From NCBI GenBank assembly GCA_016719925.1, contig JADJYC010000005.1, positions 1-64,000 on the forward strand: a DNA stretch of 64,000 nucleotides. Reading direction: 5' to 3'. This DNA is from Crocinitomicaceae bacterium (GTDB lineage: Bacteria; Bacteroidota; Bacteroidia; Flavobacteriales_D; Crocinitomicaceae). Numbering within the stretch: the stretch's first letter is position 1; every line of letters begins with the position of its first letter. The notes under the pieces are model-generated. The model was given only the letters and a program-made list of their open reading frames with translations. It was not told the DNA's origin and searched no databases. Of this stretch, positions 39,740 to 49,976 are shown piece after piece. Position numbers and translations under genes: made by a program.

Positions 39740-41213
39740 GTGCATATCCTTTGGTCAGGATCGTCCTATCAAGTTGGTTTATGCTGAAACAGTCAGTGAT
39801 TACAAGGGCCAGGCTAATACTACACGTGCCATTGGAAAAGTGCAGTTTGAATACAATAATTCAAGAATGTTTTGTGATTCAGCTATTTTTCTGCAAACAC
39901 CCAATTTGATTTACGCTTACGGTCATGTACAGATTAATCAGGGTGATACTGTAAATTTATTTTGTGATTCATTGTTATACAACGGAAACACCAATATTTC
40001 CAAGCTCCGCAGCAATGTGCGGTTTCGGGACAATGAATACAAATTAGTGACTGACTCATTGGATTATGACGGCAATATTTCCATGGGACATTACAAAAAA
40101 AATGCAGTGATTACCAGTATCCGCGAAGACATGAAACTCACTTCAGTAAAAGGTTATTACTATTCCAATACCAAAACCTTTTATTTCAAAGACAGTGTTC
40201 ATGTTACACATCCTGAATATGAACTATTTTCAGATACACTGGAATTCCGCACCTCAACTGCCAGCGCACACTTTCACGGGCCAACACAAATTTTTATGGA
40301 CTCATCACAGCTTATTTGCAGCAAAGGAGTTTACTGGACAAAAGATGATCTGATCAGACTCTGGAATGGCGCAACCATCCTGGAAAACAACCGGTCATTT
40401 TATGCTGACAGTTTAATCTATAATCAGAAAGCGGATATCGGTGAAGGATTTTGTCATGTTCGCATTTATGATTCCACTGAAAATGTACTTTTTCTTTCTG
40501 ATTATCTGCACAAATCAGCCGGCAACACAGACATTTTTATGAAAGACAATGCACACGTTATTCAGTTTGGCAAGAACGATACACTTTTTTTATCTGCTGA
40601 TACCATTTTTTCTCACAGAGACACCATTAACGATATGACGCGGTCAATTGCCGTGAGTGATGTGGAAATAATTAACGGACGTATTTTTGTTGCCTGTGAT
40701 TCGGCATTTTTCAGTGAACAGGATTCCATTTTAAAACTTCATAAAATGCCCGTGATGTGGAGTGATAAATCACAGATAACAGGTGACTCCATTCTGGCAA
40801 CTTATTACAATCAGGAATTTCACGAGCTGCTGATTTATAACAACGCATTTATCTGTACAGAGCATGATACAGTGCATTATGACCAGATAAGGTCAAAAAT
40901 GATGACGGCCATTCTGGATTCATCTGAGATCAGAAAAGTTTTTGTTGACACCAATGCAGAAACAATTTATTATCTGGAAGAATCATCCAAAGACTCGCTT
41001 GGCATTGAAATAAAAACAGTTACCGGCATGAACAGAATCGATTGTGTTAACATTGTCATTTATTTTAAAAAATCAGAGATCCAGAATATCAGTTTTAATG
41101 ATAAACCTGCCGGCAATTATACGCCTGTAGATGAAGTTCCTGAAGGTGAACTGTTTCTGAAAGGATTTCTGTGGCAAATTGACCGCAAACCAGCACAGAT
41201 ATTCTTGGAATAA
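39681..41213 (+). CDS. OstA-like protein (LptA/OstA N-terminal-like domain)
   Basis: 510 residues from TTG 39681; this start provides a signal peptide ending CISFGQ, whereas ATG 39720 leaves too short a one. The rest is a series of OstA/LptA-type beta-jellyroll repeats: AIGKVQFEYNNSRMFCDSAI, YAYGHVQINQGDTVNLFCDS, YADSLIYNQKADIGEG. Related proteins bind or bridge lipopolysaccharide across the periplasm; a role in LPS transport is inferred and fits the LpxD and LptB genes elsewhere in the window. Follows purA with overlap of the reading frames. Confidence 0.8.
   Translation: MKTISQIGFRALVMSVLFFRCISFGQDRPIKLVYAETVSDYKGQANTTRAIGKVQFEYNNSRMFCDSAIFLQTPNLIYAYGHVQINQGDTVNLFCDSLLYNGNTNISKLRSNVRFRDNEYKLVTDSLDYDGNISMGHYKKNAVITSIREDMKLTSVKGYYYSNTKTFYFKDSVHVTHPEYELFSDTLEFRTSTASAHFHGPTQIFMDSSQLICSKGVYWTKDDLIRLWNGATILENNRSFYADSLIYNQKADIGEGFCHVRIYDSTENVLFLSDYLHKSAGNTDIFMKDNAHVIQFGKNDTLFLSADTIFSHRDTINDMTRSIAVSDVEIINGRIFVACDSAFFSEQDSILKLHKMPVMWSDKSQITGDSILATYYNQEFHELLIYNNAFICTEHDTVHYDQIRSKMMTAILDSSEIRKVFVDTNAETIYYLEESSKDSLGIEIKTVTGMNRIDCVNIVIYFKKSEIQNISFNDKPAGNYTPVDEVPEGELFLKGFLWQIDRKPAQIFLE
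39709..39737 (+). terminator. Possible purA terminator inside the OstA-like 5' end
   Basis: GGGCGCT (39709-39715) pairs with AGCGTCC (39723-39729; one G-T pair) around a 7-base loop and is followed by eight T (39730-39737). The position suits a shorter purA ending near 39683, yet it lies within the first codons of the OstA-like gene, so it may attenuate that gene. Confidence 0.45.
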
Positions 41214-41228
41214 TTTTATCTTTACCCT

Positions 41229-44200
41229 GTGAAACTGCGCCTGCTTATTCTGATTACTGTTTTTTCAACTGGCATCTTTGCCCAGAATGATTTTCCATAC
41301 GGTAAAATCAAGGTTCGTAATTTCACTTCTAAAGATTATTCAGCCACTGCACAAAACTGGGATATCATCCAGAACAACGATCATTTTTTCTATGTTGCCA
41401 ACAACGGAGGCGTGCTTGAATTCAACGGTGAAAACTGGACCAAAATTGAGTTGAATAACACAGAGCATCCGCGTTCATTTGATAAAGATGATTCCGGCAG
41501 AATATATGTGGGCGGCAGAGGAGAATTTGGTTACATGGATCACAACGCAACCGGTAAAACAATTTACACCAAAATCTCATCTCAGGTTGACTCGCTTGAT
41601 TTTTCAGATGTATGGCAGGTTTACTGCATGGGAGAACATACTTATTTTATTTCAAGCAGTTATATTTTTATTCATTTTGAAGACAATACTGAAGCCGTTC
41701 CTGTACCTGACACAGTAAGAATTAAAGCCAGCGTAAGGCTTGACGATCTCCTGATCTGCACCTTTGAAGGAGTAACAAATAACTCTTATGTATTAAGAGG
41801 AAATAAATTCTTTCCGGTTCAAAACAGTTTTGGATTAGATCCGGTTATTCTGTTTGAAGAAAACGGAAAAAAAATACTGATCAATAATGACGGTGCCTTT
41901 TATGAATTTCAGCAAAACGGCAGTGCTTACCAGTTTGTGATGCAAACTGACAGGAAACTGAACATCGGAGCAGGTTTTGAAATCAACGACATCAACATTC
42001 ACAACAACCTGATAGTTGCAGGGACTGCAGGGAATGGTGTACTCGTTTTCAATATGAAAGGTGAACTTATTCGCACCTTCATGGAAAAAGACGGACTGGA
42101 GAATCTCGAAATCAGAAAAATATACTTTGACCAATACAACAATACCTGGCTGTGCAATGACAATGGAATTACTTTCATTGAAACTTCTGATGCCATCACA
42201 TCTTTTGACAAAGACTTTGGTATTACCGGTATCACAGAAGACATCTACCTGAATGATGAAAAAATATATCTGGCAACTCATACCGACATTTTTGAAAGCT
42301 CAATTACCCCGGGCGAATTGAATTTTATCAAAAAGGACGTCTTTGGAATGGAGGTTTATCAGATACGTGAATTCACTTTTACTGACGGTAAAAAATTTGC
42401 ACTTGTTGTAGCAAATGATGCCGTATATTATCTGGACCAAAACTTTAAAAAGCAATGGATTGGTGACATTTATGCCTGGGATTTGTATCAGTCAAAAAAA
42501 GACCCAAACCGGATTTATGTTGGTCTTGATGGCAGTGATGGTGCAGGTTTGGGATCTATCATTTACCAAGACGGAACCTTTTCTTATGAGGGCAATTTCC
42601 CCAATACTTCAGGAGAGGTTCGTTCTGTTGTTGAGTTGAATGGCAACGTATACTACTCCGTTAAAAAAGATGGAATTTTCAAACTGGATACTACACGGGC
42701 TCAGGAAAAAAATAAATTGCCTGGTTTAATTATTTCCAAAGATACAACTGTCCTTTATGCACAATTTTCTTTGGGTGTATACAATAATGAGGTTTGGGTA
42801 GGAACAACCAATGGGTTATACAAAATTGCAGATGACAAACTGGTAAGAACTGATAATATCTGCGATGGAGTTTTTGCAAAAGAAAATTTACTTATCCACC
42901 GTTTTTATAATGATAATGAAGAGAAACTGTGGATGGTTATGTTTCACAATTCTGACACAAAAGATGAGTATTCTGAAATAGGTTATTTTGAAAAGAAAGA
43001 CGGTGAATTTGTATGGACCTCTGCTCCGTTTAAACAAATGACGGATGATGTTATATATTCAATCAGGAAAGGCGAAAACGGCATGTATTGGTTTGCCGGC
43101 GGACGAAAAGTGTATGCATACAACTCCAACCATTCTGCAAATTTTGACATGCCTTTTAAAGTTTTATTTACCAGGTTTCATTGAATGAAGATTCTGTTTA
43201 TCTGAACAACACCCATTATGAAACACTGGATGAACATGTCATTAAATACGCATACAACTCCATCCGGTTTAATTTTACTACCAATGCTTACCTGGGTGGT
43301 TTGGAAAATCAGTACAGTTATTATCTGGAAGGATTTGAAACAGATTGGGGAAAATGGAAAGAGGTGAACCATGCAGAATATCAGCGTTTGGGTGAAGGCA
43401 CTTATACTTTTCATGTTAAAGCACTCAACTACTACGGTTTTGAAAGTGAACCGGTAAGTTTCACGTTTACTATTTTGCCTCCATGGTACCGAACTGTGTG
43501 GGCGTATATCGTTTATATATTGTTATTCATTTTGCTCATTTATATCATCATCATGCTTTCTATACGCAGGGTGAAACAACAAAAAGTTGAACTGGAAAAA
43601 ATTGTACAGGAACGTACACATGAAATTGCAGAACAAAAATCATTTGCTGGAACATCAGAAAGCAGAAATTCAGGAAAAAACAAATGATATTCTGGATTCC
43701 ATCAAATACGCTAAACGTATTCAAAACACAATACTTCCCGGAGAAGATAAACTGAAACATATTTTTGAACATGATCATTTTGTTTTATATAAACCAAAAG
43801 ACATTGTATCAGGAGATTTTTACTGGGCGGCAAAATTTGAAAACAAAACTATTTTCTCTGCCATAGACTGTACCGGACATGGTGTACCCGGTGCGTTTGT
43901 AAGTATTGTTGGATACAATGCACTGAACAGAACCGTAAATGAATTTGGATTAAGACAACCTGCGCAAATTCTTGACAAACTGACAAACCTTGTGGTTGAT
44001 ACATTTACACAAAGTGAATCACAGACTAAAGACGGAATGGATATTGGATTGTGTTCCATTGACAATACCACATTAAAACTGGAATTCTCCGGCGCAAATA
44101 ATCCATGTGTTGTGATACGCAACGGAGAGGCAATTGAATTGAAACCGGATAAACAACCTATCGGAGAATTTGATGAACGCAAACCATTTACCAATCATGA

Positions 44201-44435
44201 TTTCCAGTTACAGTCCGGTGATTGCGTATATGTTTTGTCTGATGGTTATGCTGATCAGTTTGGCGGACCAAAAGGAAAAAAATTAAAATTTAAAGCACTG
44301 CGTGATCTCCTGATTGAAATCAGTATACTTCATCCGAAAGAACAGCTTAAAAAACTGGATGATGCTTTCAATGAGTGGAAAGGGGATTACGAACAGCTGG
44401 ACGACGTTTGTTTATTTGGAGTAAAAATCAAATAA
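41229..44435 (+). CDS. Propeller / Y_Y_Y / membrane / PP2C (SpoIIE) sensor phosphatase, two frame breaks
   Basis: About 1068 residues when rejoined. GTG start; signal peptide ends TGIFAQ. Residues ~20-640 form two-component-regulator-type beta-propeller repeats (NNDHFFYVANNGGVLEFNG, YFDQYNNTWLCNDNGITF, GVYNNEVWVGTTNGLY). Then a Y_Y_Y domain (IRFNFTTNAY...YSYYLEGFETDWGKW), one membrane helix (AYIVYILLFILLIYIIIML), a coiled coil, and a PP2C/SpoIIE phosphatase domain (SGDFYWAAKFENKTIFSAID, DCTGHGVPGAFVS, SGANNPCVV, YVLSDGYADQFGG). The usual output of such sensors is a histidine kinase; here it is a Ser/Thr phosphatase. Breaks: one base missing near 43170-43173, one extra A in 43635-43639. Confidence 0.85.
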
Positions 44436-45001
44436 TGAAAAAGAAATACATTACCGGAATTATTCTTATCAGTTCACTGATCACATTAATCATACTTTTT
44501 CTGCTGATACTTTCTCAGGGAGAAATGGTAAAAGCATCGTATGTGAAATATGCGATGGCCAATCTTTCACTGATTTTTATTGCCGCTGGAATTTATCTGA
44601 TAGATGTTTTTACTCCAGAGATCGCCCGCAAAATGAAAATGATTCTCATAGCTTTCGGTTCTTTTTGTTTTGTGCTTGCGGTAATGGCTAGTATGAATAT
44701 GATTGCATTTCTGGAAAACATGAACTGGGTAATTGTTATGCATTTATTTTTTATTCTGATGATTCAGCTTCAGTTGCTTCATTGGGGGAAAAGAGTTCCG
44801 CAGGTAACGCGGTTCAGTGCATTATTTATTATACTTTCAGATGCACTGCTTATTTTCTTTTTTGTTGCAAAATGGAAAGATTTTCACCTGGCTTCGCCTA
44901 TCAGTATAGCTGCAATCGTATCTGTTTCAGCTACACTTCTGGGAATGATTTTCCTGAAAGAAAAGAAACAAACGGAAACAGTTGAAAGTTCTTCAAACTG
45001 A
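44435..45001 (+). CDS. Six-helix membrane protein, unrecognised
   Basis: 188 residues; the ATG at 44435 overlaps the upstream stop (TAATG). About six hydrophobic segments (IILISSLITLIILFLLIL, LSLIFIAAGIYLID, MILIAFGSFCFVLAVMA, WVIVMHLFFILMI, LFIILSDALLIFFFV, IAAIVSVSATLLGMIF) with short loops and a charged C-terminal tail. No family recognised. Coupling to the sensor phosphatase suggests a related membrane role, which is inference. Confidence 0.75.
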   Translation: MKKKYITGIILISSLITLIILFLLILSQGEMVKASYVKYAMANLSLIFIAAGIYLIDVFTPEIARKMKMILIAFGSFCFVLAVMASMNMIAFLENMNWVIVMHLFFILMIQLQLLHWGKRVPQVTRFSALFIILSDALLIFFFVAKWKDFHLASPISIAAIVSVSATLLGMIFLKEKKQTETVESSSN

Positions 45002-45014
45002 TTCTGAATTCTTC

Positions 45015-45809
45015 TTACACCATGGAGTTTCTTCTGCGCTGTTTTTCAACACGGCCTGACAGAATGATACCAAACTCATACAGTCCGTATATCGGCACTG
45101 TCACAATTATCTGAGTAAAAATATCCGGCGGAGTTATAACGGCAGCAAGAATCAAAATAATAACCAGCGCGTGCTTTCTGTATTTTCTTAAAAAGGCTGG
45201 TGTAATAATTCCAAGTTTTGAAAAGATAAAAATCACCACCGGCAACAGGAAAAGCAAACCGGTAAAAAACACAGTCATAATGATAGTTCGCAGATACGAT
45301 CCAATAGTAATGTTGTTTTCAATTGATTCAGCCAGCTGCCAGTTACCAAAAAACTGAACCGTTAGCGGAGCAATGATAAAATATCCGAAGAGAATTCCTG
45401 TAAAAAATAAAATAGACACAAACCAGACAATTCCGCGAACGGTTTTTAGTTCGTTCTGTTTCAGGCCGGGTTTTACAAATCCCCAAAGCTGATGAAAGAT
45501 ATATGGAAATGCCACTACAACCCCACCAATTATAGCCATCATCAGATTAATTCCAAACTGACCGGTAAACTCCACGCTTTGCAAATCAATATTTATTTGA
45601 TTATCACACATGCCAAAGGCCCGGCATAAAAATCTGAACAAGGGAAAGTCAGCCTGTGAAAGCCAGAGAAAAACATTATTTACAATCCACTCAGTAAAAA
45701 TGAAAATGACAATAGCACAAATCAAAATAGCCGCGGAAGAGCGCACCAAACGCCACCGGAGTTCTTCCAGGTGACTGAGAAAAGGCATATTTTGTTCAGG
45801 TTGTGCCAT
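45015..45809 (-). CDS. tatC: Sec-independent protein translocase TatC
   Basis: 264 residues with six membrane segments. The N-terminal signature PFLSHLEELRWRLVRS contains the conserved HLxELRxR; the conserved first periplasmic loop follows, then QLWGFVKPGL and LAAVITPPDIFTQ near the end. Substrate receptor of the twin-arginine pathway, inner membrane. No tatA/tatB is adjacent. The loop with CRAFGMCDNQ carries two cysteines. It ends 13 bases from the convergent 44435 gene. Confidence 0.95.
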   Translation of the reverse strand: MAQPEQNMPFLSHLEELRWRLVRSSAAILICAIVIFIFTEWIVNNVFLWLSQADFPLFRFLCRAFGMCDNQINIDLQSVEFTGQFGINLMMAIIGGVVVAFPYIFHQLWGFVKPGLKQNELKTVRGIVWFVSILFFTGILFGYFIIAPLTVQFFGNWQLAESIENNITIGSYLRTIIMTVFFTGLLFLLPVVIFIFSKLGIITPAFLRKYRKHALVIILILAAVITPPDIFTQIIVTVPIYGLYEFGIILSGRVEKQRRRNSMV

Positions 45810-45973
45810 AGACTTATGACATCAAAAGTAGTTTTTTTTTGTGAGGAATTGGAAGAACAGGTGGGAAACCAAAACTTAAGTATTTATATTTTATTCTATT
45901 ATAACTTTATGAATTGTGAATTTCAGATATTTAAAGGTTGTGCTGATTTTTTCTTAATTTCGGTTATATAGTA

Positions 45974-47134
45974 ATGAAAGTCATAAAATTTAAGTCATTG
46001 TACCTGACATATCCTTTTAGAACTTTTTTGGTTCTTCTCTTTTGTCTTGTGACCACGATTGGCAATTCTCAGAAAAAAAATTTTTCGAAAAAAGTCATAG
46101 CCAATACTACACAACTTATTTTAGAAATGAATGATTTAACCGCGTTCCCTGAAAATTATTGCAACCTCATAAACGTAGAAAAAATTTATATCTCCTATAA
46201 TGATATTTCCAGTCTGCCGGATTGTCTGATTCAAATGACAAAACTTAAACAAGTCATGATGACAGATAATGACTTCACCGTTTTTCCCGAAATATTATGC
46301 AGTATTCCTACTATTACTGGAATTGGTCTCCATGGAAATAACATCAAAGAGATTCCGCCGTCTATTGGAAAACTGGTGAATTTAGAAGCTCTGGAAATGG
46401 ATGTTTACCGTGGCGGAATTGAAATTATTTCAGATGAATTTTCAAAACTTACCAAATTAAAAATATTAAATCTTCGCACGAAAGGTTTTGATTCTATTCC
46501 GGAATATATTTATTCGTTCTCATTGCTGGAAGAATTTTTTTACTGTGATGATTCGTTAATAAAAATTTCACCAAACATTGGAAATCTCGGAAAATTGCAT
46601 CGACTTATTTTAAGAGGACGCTTTGACAGTTTGCCTGAATCTTTTGGAAATTTGCAATCACTCACATATCTGGAACTAACTTCAGATAGTCTGAGTTATT
46701 TACCCGAGAGTTTTAACCGACTAAAATATTTACAAAAATTAAAATTATACAATTGCAGATTTCCAACTTTTCCAATTCAATTATGTCAGTTGAATTTTTT
46801 AGAAGAATTAGAAATTATTGGTAATTCAGATCACAACCTGAATTGGAAAAACTTGCCCCCAGCGATTGAAAGTATATTTTCATTGAAAAAACTTGTCATC
46901 AGAAACGTAGGTCTTGAAAAAATACCAAAACAAGTGGGGTCTTTGTCTAAACTTGAAGAATTAGATGTAAGCAGTAATAATTTAACCTCTTTTCCGGTAA
47001 GTATTCTAAGTTATTTAACACGTCTCGAAAAGCTAATTATTGCAGACAACAAACTTCCGGATGAAATTATTACACAAATTCATGAAACAGCTCCTGAAGG
47101 TTGTTGGATTGTGGGAACAAATTCACAACGATAA
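45974..47134 (+). CDS. Secreted leucine-rich-repeat protein
   Basis: 386 residues. Signal-peptide-like N-terminus (FRTFLVLLFCLVTTIGNSQ) after a ~15-residue polar start. About 12 LRRs of ~23 residues, e.g. LINVEKIYISYNDISSLPDC, LVNLEALEMDVYRGG, LQSLTYLELTSDSLSYLPES, LSKLEELDVSSNNLTSFPVS, of the xxLxxLxLxxNxLxxLP type. No C-terminal sorting domain or transmembrane anchor, so it is predicted to be periplasmic. AT-rich relative to its neighbours, so possibly acquired. A TAATTTCG -7-like box lies at 45955-45962. Confidence 0.85.
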   Translation: MKVIKFKSLYLTYPFRTFLVLLFCLVTTIGNSQKKNFSKKVIANTTQLILEMNDLTAFPENYCNLINVEKIYISYNDISSLPDCLIQMTKLKQVMMTDNDFTVFPEILCSIPTITGIGLHGNNIKEIPPSIGKLVNLEALEMDVYRGGIEIISDEFSKLTKLKILNLRTKGFDSIPEYIYSFSLLEEFFYCDDSLIKISPNIGNLGKLHRLILRGRFDSLPESFGNLQSLTYLELTSDSLSYLPESFNRLKYLQKLKLYNCRFPTFPIQLCQLNFLEELEIIGNSDHNLNWKNLPPAIESIFSLKKLVIRNVGLEKIPKQVGSLSKLEELDVSSNNLTSFPVSILSYLTRLEKLIIADNKLPDEIITQIHETAPEGCWIVGTNSQR

Positions 47135-47148
47135 TTTTTTGACTGATT

Positions 47149-47379
47149 TTATTGTTCAAAATCAAATTCCCCTTCCGGATCATCAGCAGATGCAAGTTCT
47201 TTTAAAATTTTGGACACATCCTCTTCCGTTGAATGAAGTTTGGACTTGCAGATTTTTATCAGCTCAGCAGCTCTTTTTACTTTTTTTGAAAGCACATCCA
47301 CACTGATTTCTCCGTTTTCTATTTCATGAACTATTTCCTGTAATTCATCAAATGCTTTGGTATAATTAATTTCACTCAT
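47149..47379 (-). CDS. xseB: Exodeoxyribonuclease VII small subunit
   Basis: 76 residues, the normal size: NYTKAFDELQEIVHEIENGE and SVDVLSKKVKRAAELIKICK match the family's two-helix fold. It joins XseA to degrade single-stranded DNA. The start overlaps the reconstructed xseA end by 8 bases. Converges on the LRR gene with 14 bases between. Confidence 0.93.
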   Translation of the reverse strand: MSEINYTKAFDELQEIVHEIENGEISVDVLSKKVKRAAELIKICKSKLHSTEEDVSKILKELASADDPEGEFDFEQ

Positions 47380-48774
47380 GGTTCTTTTTTATTTTAGTAA
47401 TGGTACTTTGCAACACTCCGTCAGAAGTTAATGTCTCAAGGGTATTTCCGGTTTTTATTTCATTCACTGACCGCAGCAGTTTTCCGTTTACGGTAGTTAG
47501 CGTATAGCCGCGTTTTACCACATTCATCGGGTCAACCAGTTCAATAATTTTTTTTCAGTGGATTTTAACTGATCCTGTTGATGTTTTATAATCCGGCTGA
47601 CATCTTTTCCAAGCTGCATCTTTATTCTTTCAAGCACCTGAACTTCTTCTTTGAAAATATCTTTTCCTGATCTGAGAAGTGAATGTCTGAACTGATTGAG
47701 ATTTTCCCGTTCATTATTCATACGCATTTTGGTCTCATGCAGCAAATTTTTTGAAAGACTATTCAATTCAAATTTTAATTCTTTCAGCTGATTTAATGTC
47801 AACGACTGAAATAATTTAAGTGTATGCTGAAACTGTCTCTTCTCCATCTCCAGAAACTGAAGGATTTTTCCGGGTAAAATTTCCTGCGCCCGCTGAACCG
47901 GAACAGCAAAGTCATGGAATTTCTGAATAAAAAAATCTGCCAGTTCAGTGGGTGTAATTGCGCTCTGATAGGCCACCATTTCTGAAACAGTCAGGTTTGT
48001 AGAATGTCCGATACCGGTAAACAACGGCAATGGAAAATTACAAATGGCTTTTGCCAATGAATAATCATTGAATGAAGATAATCCGACATCCGCTCCGCCG
48101 CCACGAATTATTGCAACCGCATCAAAATGTTTTTTTACTTTTTTAATCCGGCTCAGCTGACTTTTTATGGTTTTAATGGAAGCATCTCCTTGCAGCACAG
48201 CGGGAAATAAAAAATGAAAAAAACGGTATCCAAAAATATTCTGATCAATAACCTTGATAAAATCCTGATAGCCTTTGCTTGTTTCAACAGAAATAACAGC
48301 AATTCGTTTTGGCAGCAAAGAAATCTGTACGAGTTTGTTTTTTCCAAAAAGATTTTCTTTCTGAAGTTTTTCAATTGTTTCTCTTTTTTCACGTTCCAGC
48401 TCTCCTAATGAAAAAGAAGGGTCAACATCACGTATTATCAAAGAAAGCCCATACTTAGGCTCATAGGTAATATTGGCAAAAAGCAAAACCTGAATTCCAT
48501 CTTTCAGTGATTCATTCACCTGTTTCTGAAAAATCGAATTGATCCGTTCGTAATCATTTCTCCAGATAGTTGCGCGCATCTCACACTCCACAACACCGTC
48601 TTTTTTATATACCAGTTCCGGAAAACAATGACCACTTTTTGCATACCGGTTCAGCTTGTTGATTTCAGCCTTGATCCAGTAACCAGAAAGATACCTGTCA
48701 GCAATTGTTTTACGAATGCTGTTTGCCACTTCAGTGAGCGTAAAAATTTGTCGGTTATCAATTGTTTCTGGCAT
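47372..48774 (-). CDS. xseA: Exodeoxyribonuclease VII large subunit, one frame break near the C-terminus
   Basis: About 467 residues when rejoined. OB-fold N-terminus (FTLTEVANSIRKTI, GYWIKAEINKLN), catalytic domain (KRIAVISVETSKGYQDFI, AVAIIRGGGADVGLSSFNDY, PLFTGIGHSTNLTVSEMVAY), coiled-coil region, and a C-terminal strand segment (VVKRGYTLTTVNGKLLRSVN) that lies beyond an eight-base T run at 47548-47555 (nine needed); as read, the protein would stop at 47524. Start 48774 (MPETIDN) is preferred to 48789 because a TAATTTCG -7-like box sits at 48799-48792, too close for the upper start. The 257 bases to the divergent lpxD hold only promoter-like AT-rich sequence. Confidence 0.93.
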
Positions 48775-49046
48775 ACTGCATTTGAACATTCCGAAATTAA
48801 GGAATGCTCCTGTTTATTCTGTCTTTGTGAATAAATCTTATTCCGGTGATAAAATCAACCATCTTGTCAACACCTCAATTCTCCGTTTCAAAATCATCTC
48901 CAAGCCAGACAGAATGAGCATTTTATATTAATCTGACACCCAAAACTTACCAACCTGAACTAACAACCTTTGTTTAATAAGTTAAATCAGCGCCATTTAA
49001 GGGCTGGGACCTATTTAGGTACCTTTACTTTGCTAAATTCTATTAC

Positions 49047-49976
49047 ATGAAATTTTCATCTCCCCTTACTCTGAAAGCCGTTGCTGACTTTCTGAATTGT
49101 CAGTTTGTGGGCGATCCGCAAATGCCTGTTACCGGCATCAATGAAATTCACAAAGTTGAACCGGGAGATATTGTTTTTGTTGATCATCCAAAGTATTATA
49201 AAAAAGCGCTGAACAGCAAAGCAGATATTATAATCATTGACAAAGAGGTAGATGAAATTCCGGCAGGAAAAGCAATTATAATTTCCAACGCGCCTTTTGA
49301 TTCATTCAACAAAATCACACTGCACTACTCACCCAAACAGATCTGGACAAAAAATCCCGGAGAAAATTTTGTAATTGGTGAAGGTTCTATTATACATCCC
49401 AATGTTTCAATCGGACACAATGTGAGCATTGGTAAAAATTCAGTGATACTTTCCGGTGCGGTGCTTTGTGATTTTACTATTATTGGAGATGATGTTGTAG
49501 TTGGACCGAATGCTGTGATTGGTCATGATGCATTTTATTATAAAAAGAAATCAGACGGTTATCACCGCATGCACAGCTGCGGAAGAACTATTCTGCAAGA
49601 CCGTGTTGAAGTAGGTGCAATGACTACTATTGACCGCGGAGTTACCGGTGATACAATTATTGGTGAAGGAACTAAAATAGATAATCAGGTTCATATCGGA
49701 CATGATACAGTAGTTGGAAAAAACTGTTTGTTTGCAGCCAATGTGGGTATTGCAGGATGCGTAATTATAGAAGACAATGTGATTTTGTGGGGACAGGTTG
49801 GAGTGACCAGCGATATAACAATTGGTGCGAATGCAGTTGTACAGGCGCAGTCAGGTGTTTCAAGAAGTCTGGAAGGCGGAGCAACTTATTTTGGCTCACC
49901 TGCAAATGATGCACGCACTGTTTTGCGTGAAATGGCAGCGCTCAGAAAATTACCGGGCATCATAGAAAATCTATGA
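49047..49976 (+). CDS. lpxD: LpxD-type UDP-3-O-acylglucosamine N-acyltransferase
   Basis: 309 residues, shorter than enterobacterial LpxD (about 340). N-terminal uridine-binding domain (KAVADFLNCQFVGDPQMPVT, GDIVFVDHPKYYKKAL), then a left-handed beta-helix of hexapeptide repeats (IHPNVSIGHNVSIGKNSVIL). The catalytic His region IDNQVHIGHDTVVGKNCLFA aligns with LpxD's. It adds the N-linked acyl chain in lipid A synthesis. Bacteroidota often carry two LpxD-like genes, and this could be the second, so substrate is less certain than fold. Stop overlaps the next start (ATGA). Confidence 0.85.
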   Translation: MKFSSPLTLKAVADFLNCQFVGDPQMPVTGINEIHKVEPGDIVFVDHPKYYKKALNSKADIIIIDKEVDEIPAGKAIIISNAPFDSFNKITLHYSPKQIWTKNPGENFVIGEGSIIHPNVSIGHNVSIGKNSVILSGAVLCDFTIIGDDVVVGPNAVIGHDAFYYKKKSDGYHRMHSCGRTILQDRVEVGAMTTIDRGVTGDTIIGEGTKIDNQVHIGHDTVVGKNCLFAANVGIAGCVIIEDNVILWGQVGVTSDITIGANAVVQAQSGVSRSLEGGATYFGSPANDARTVLREMAALRKLPGIIENL

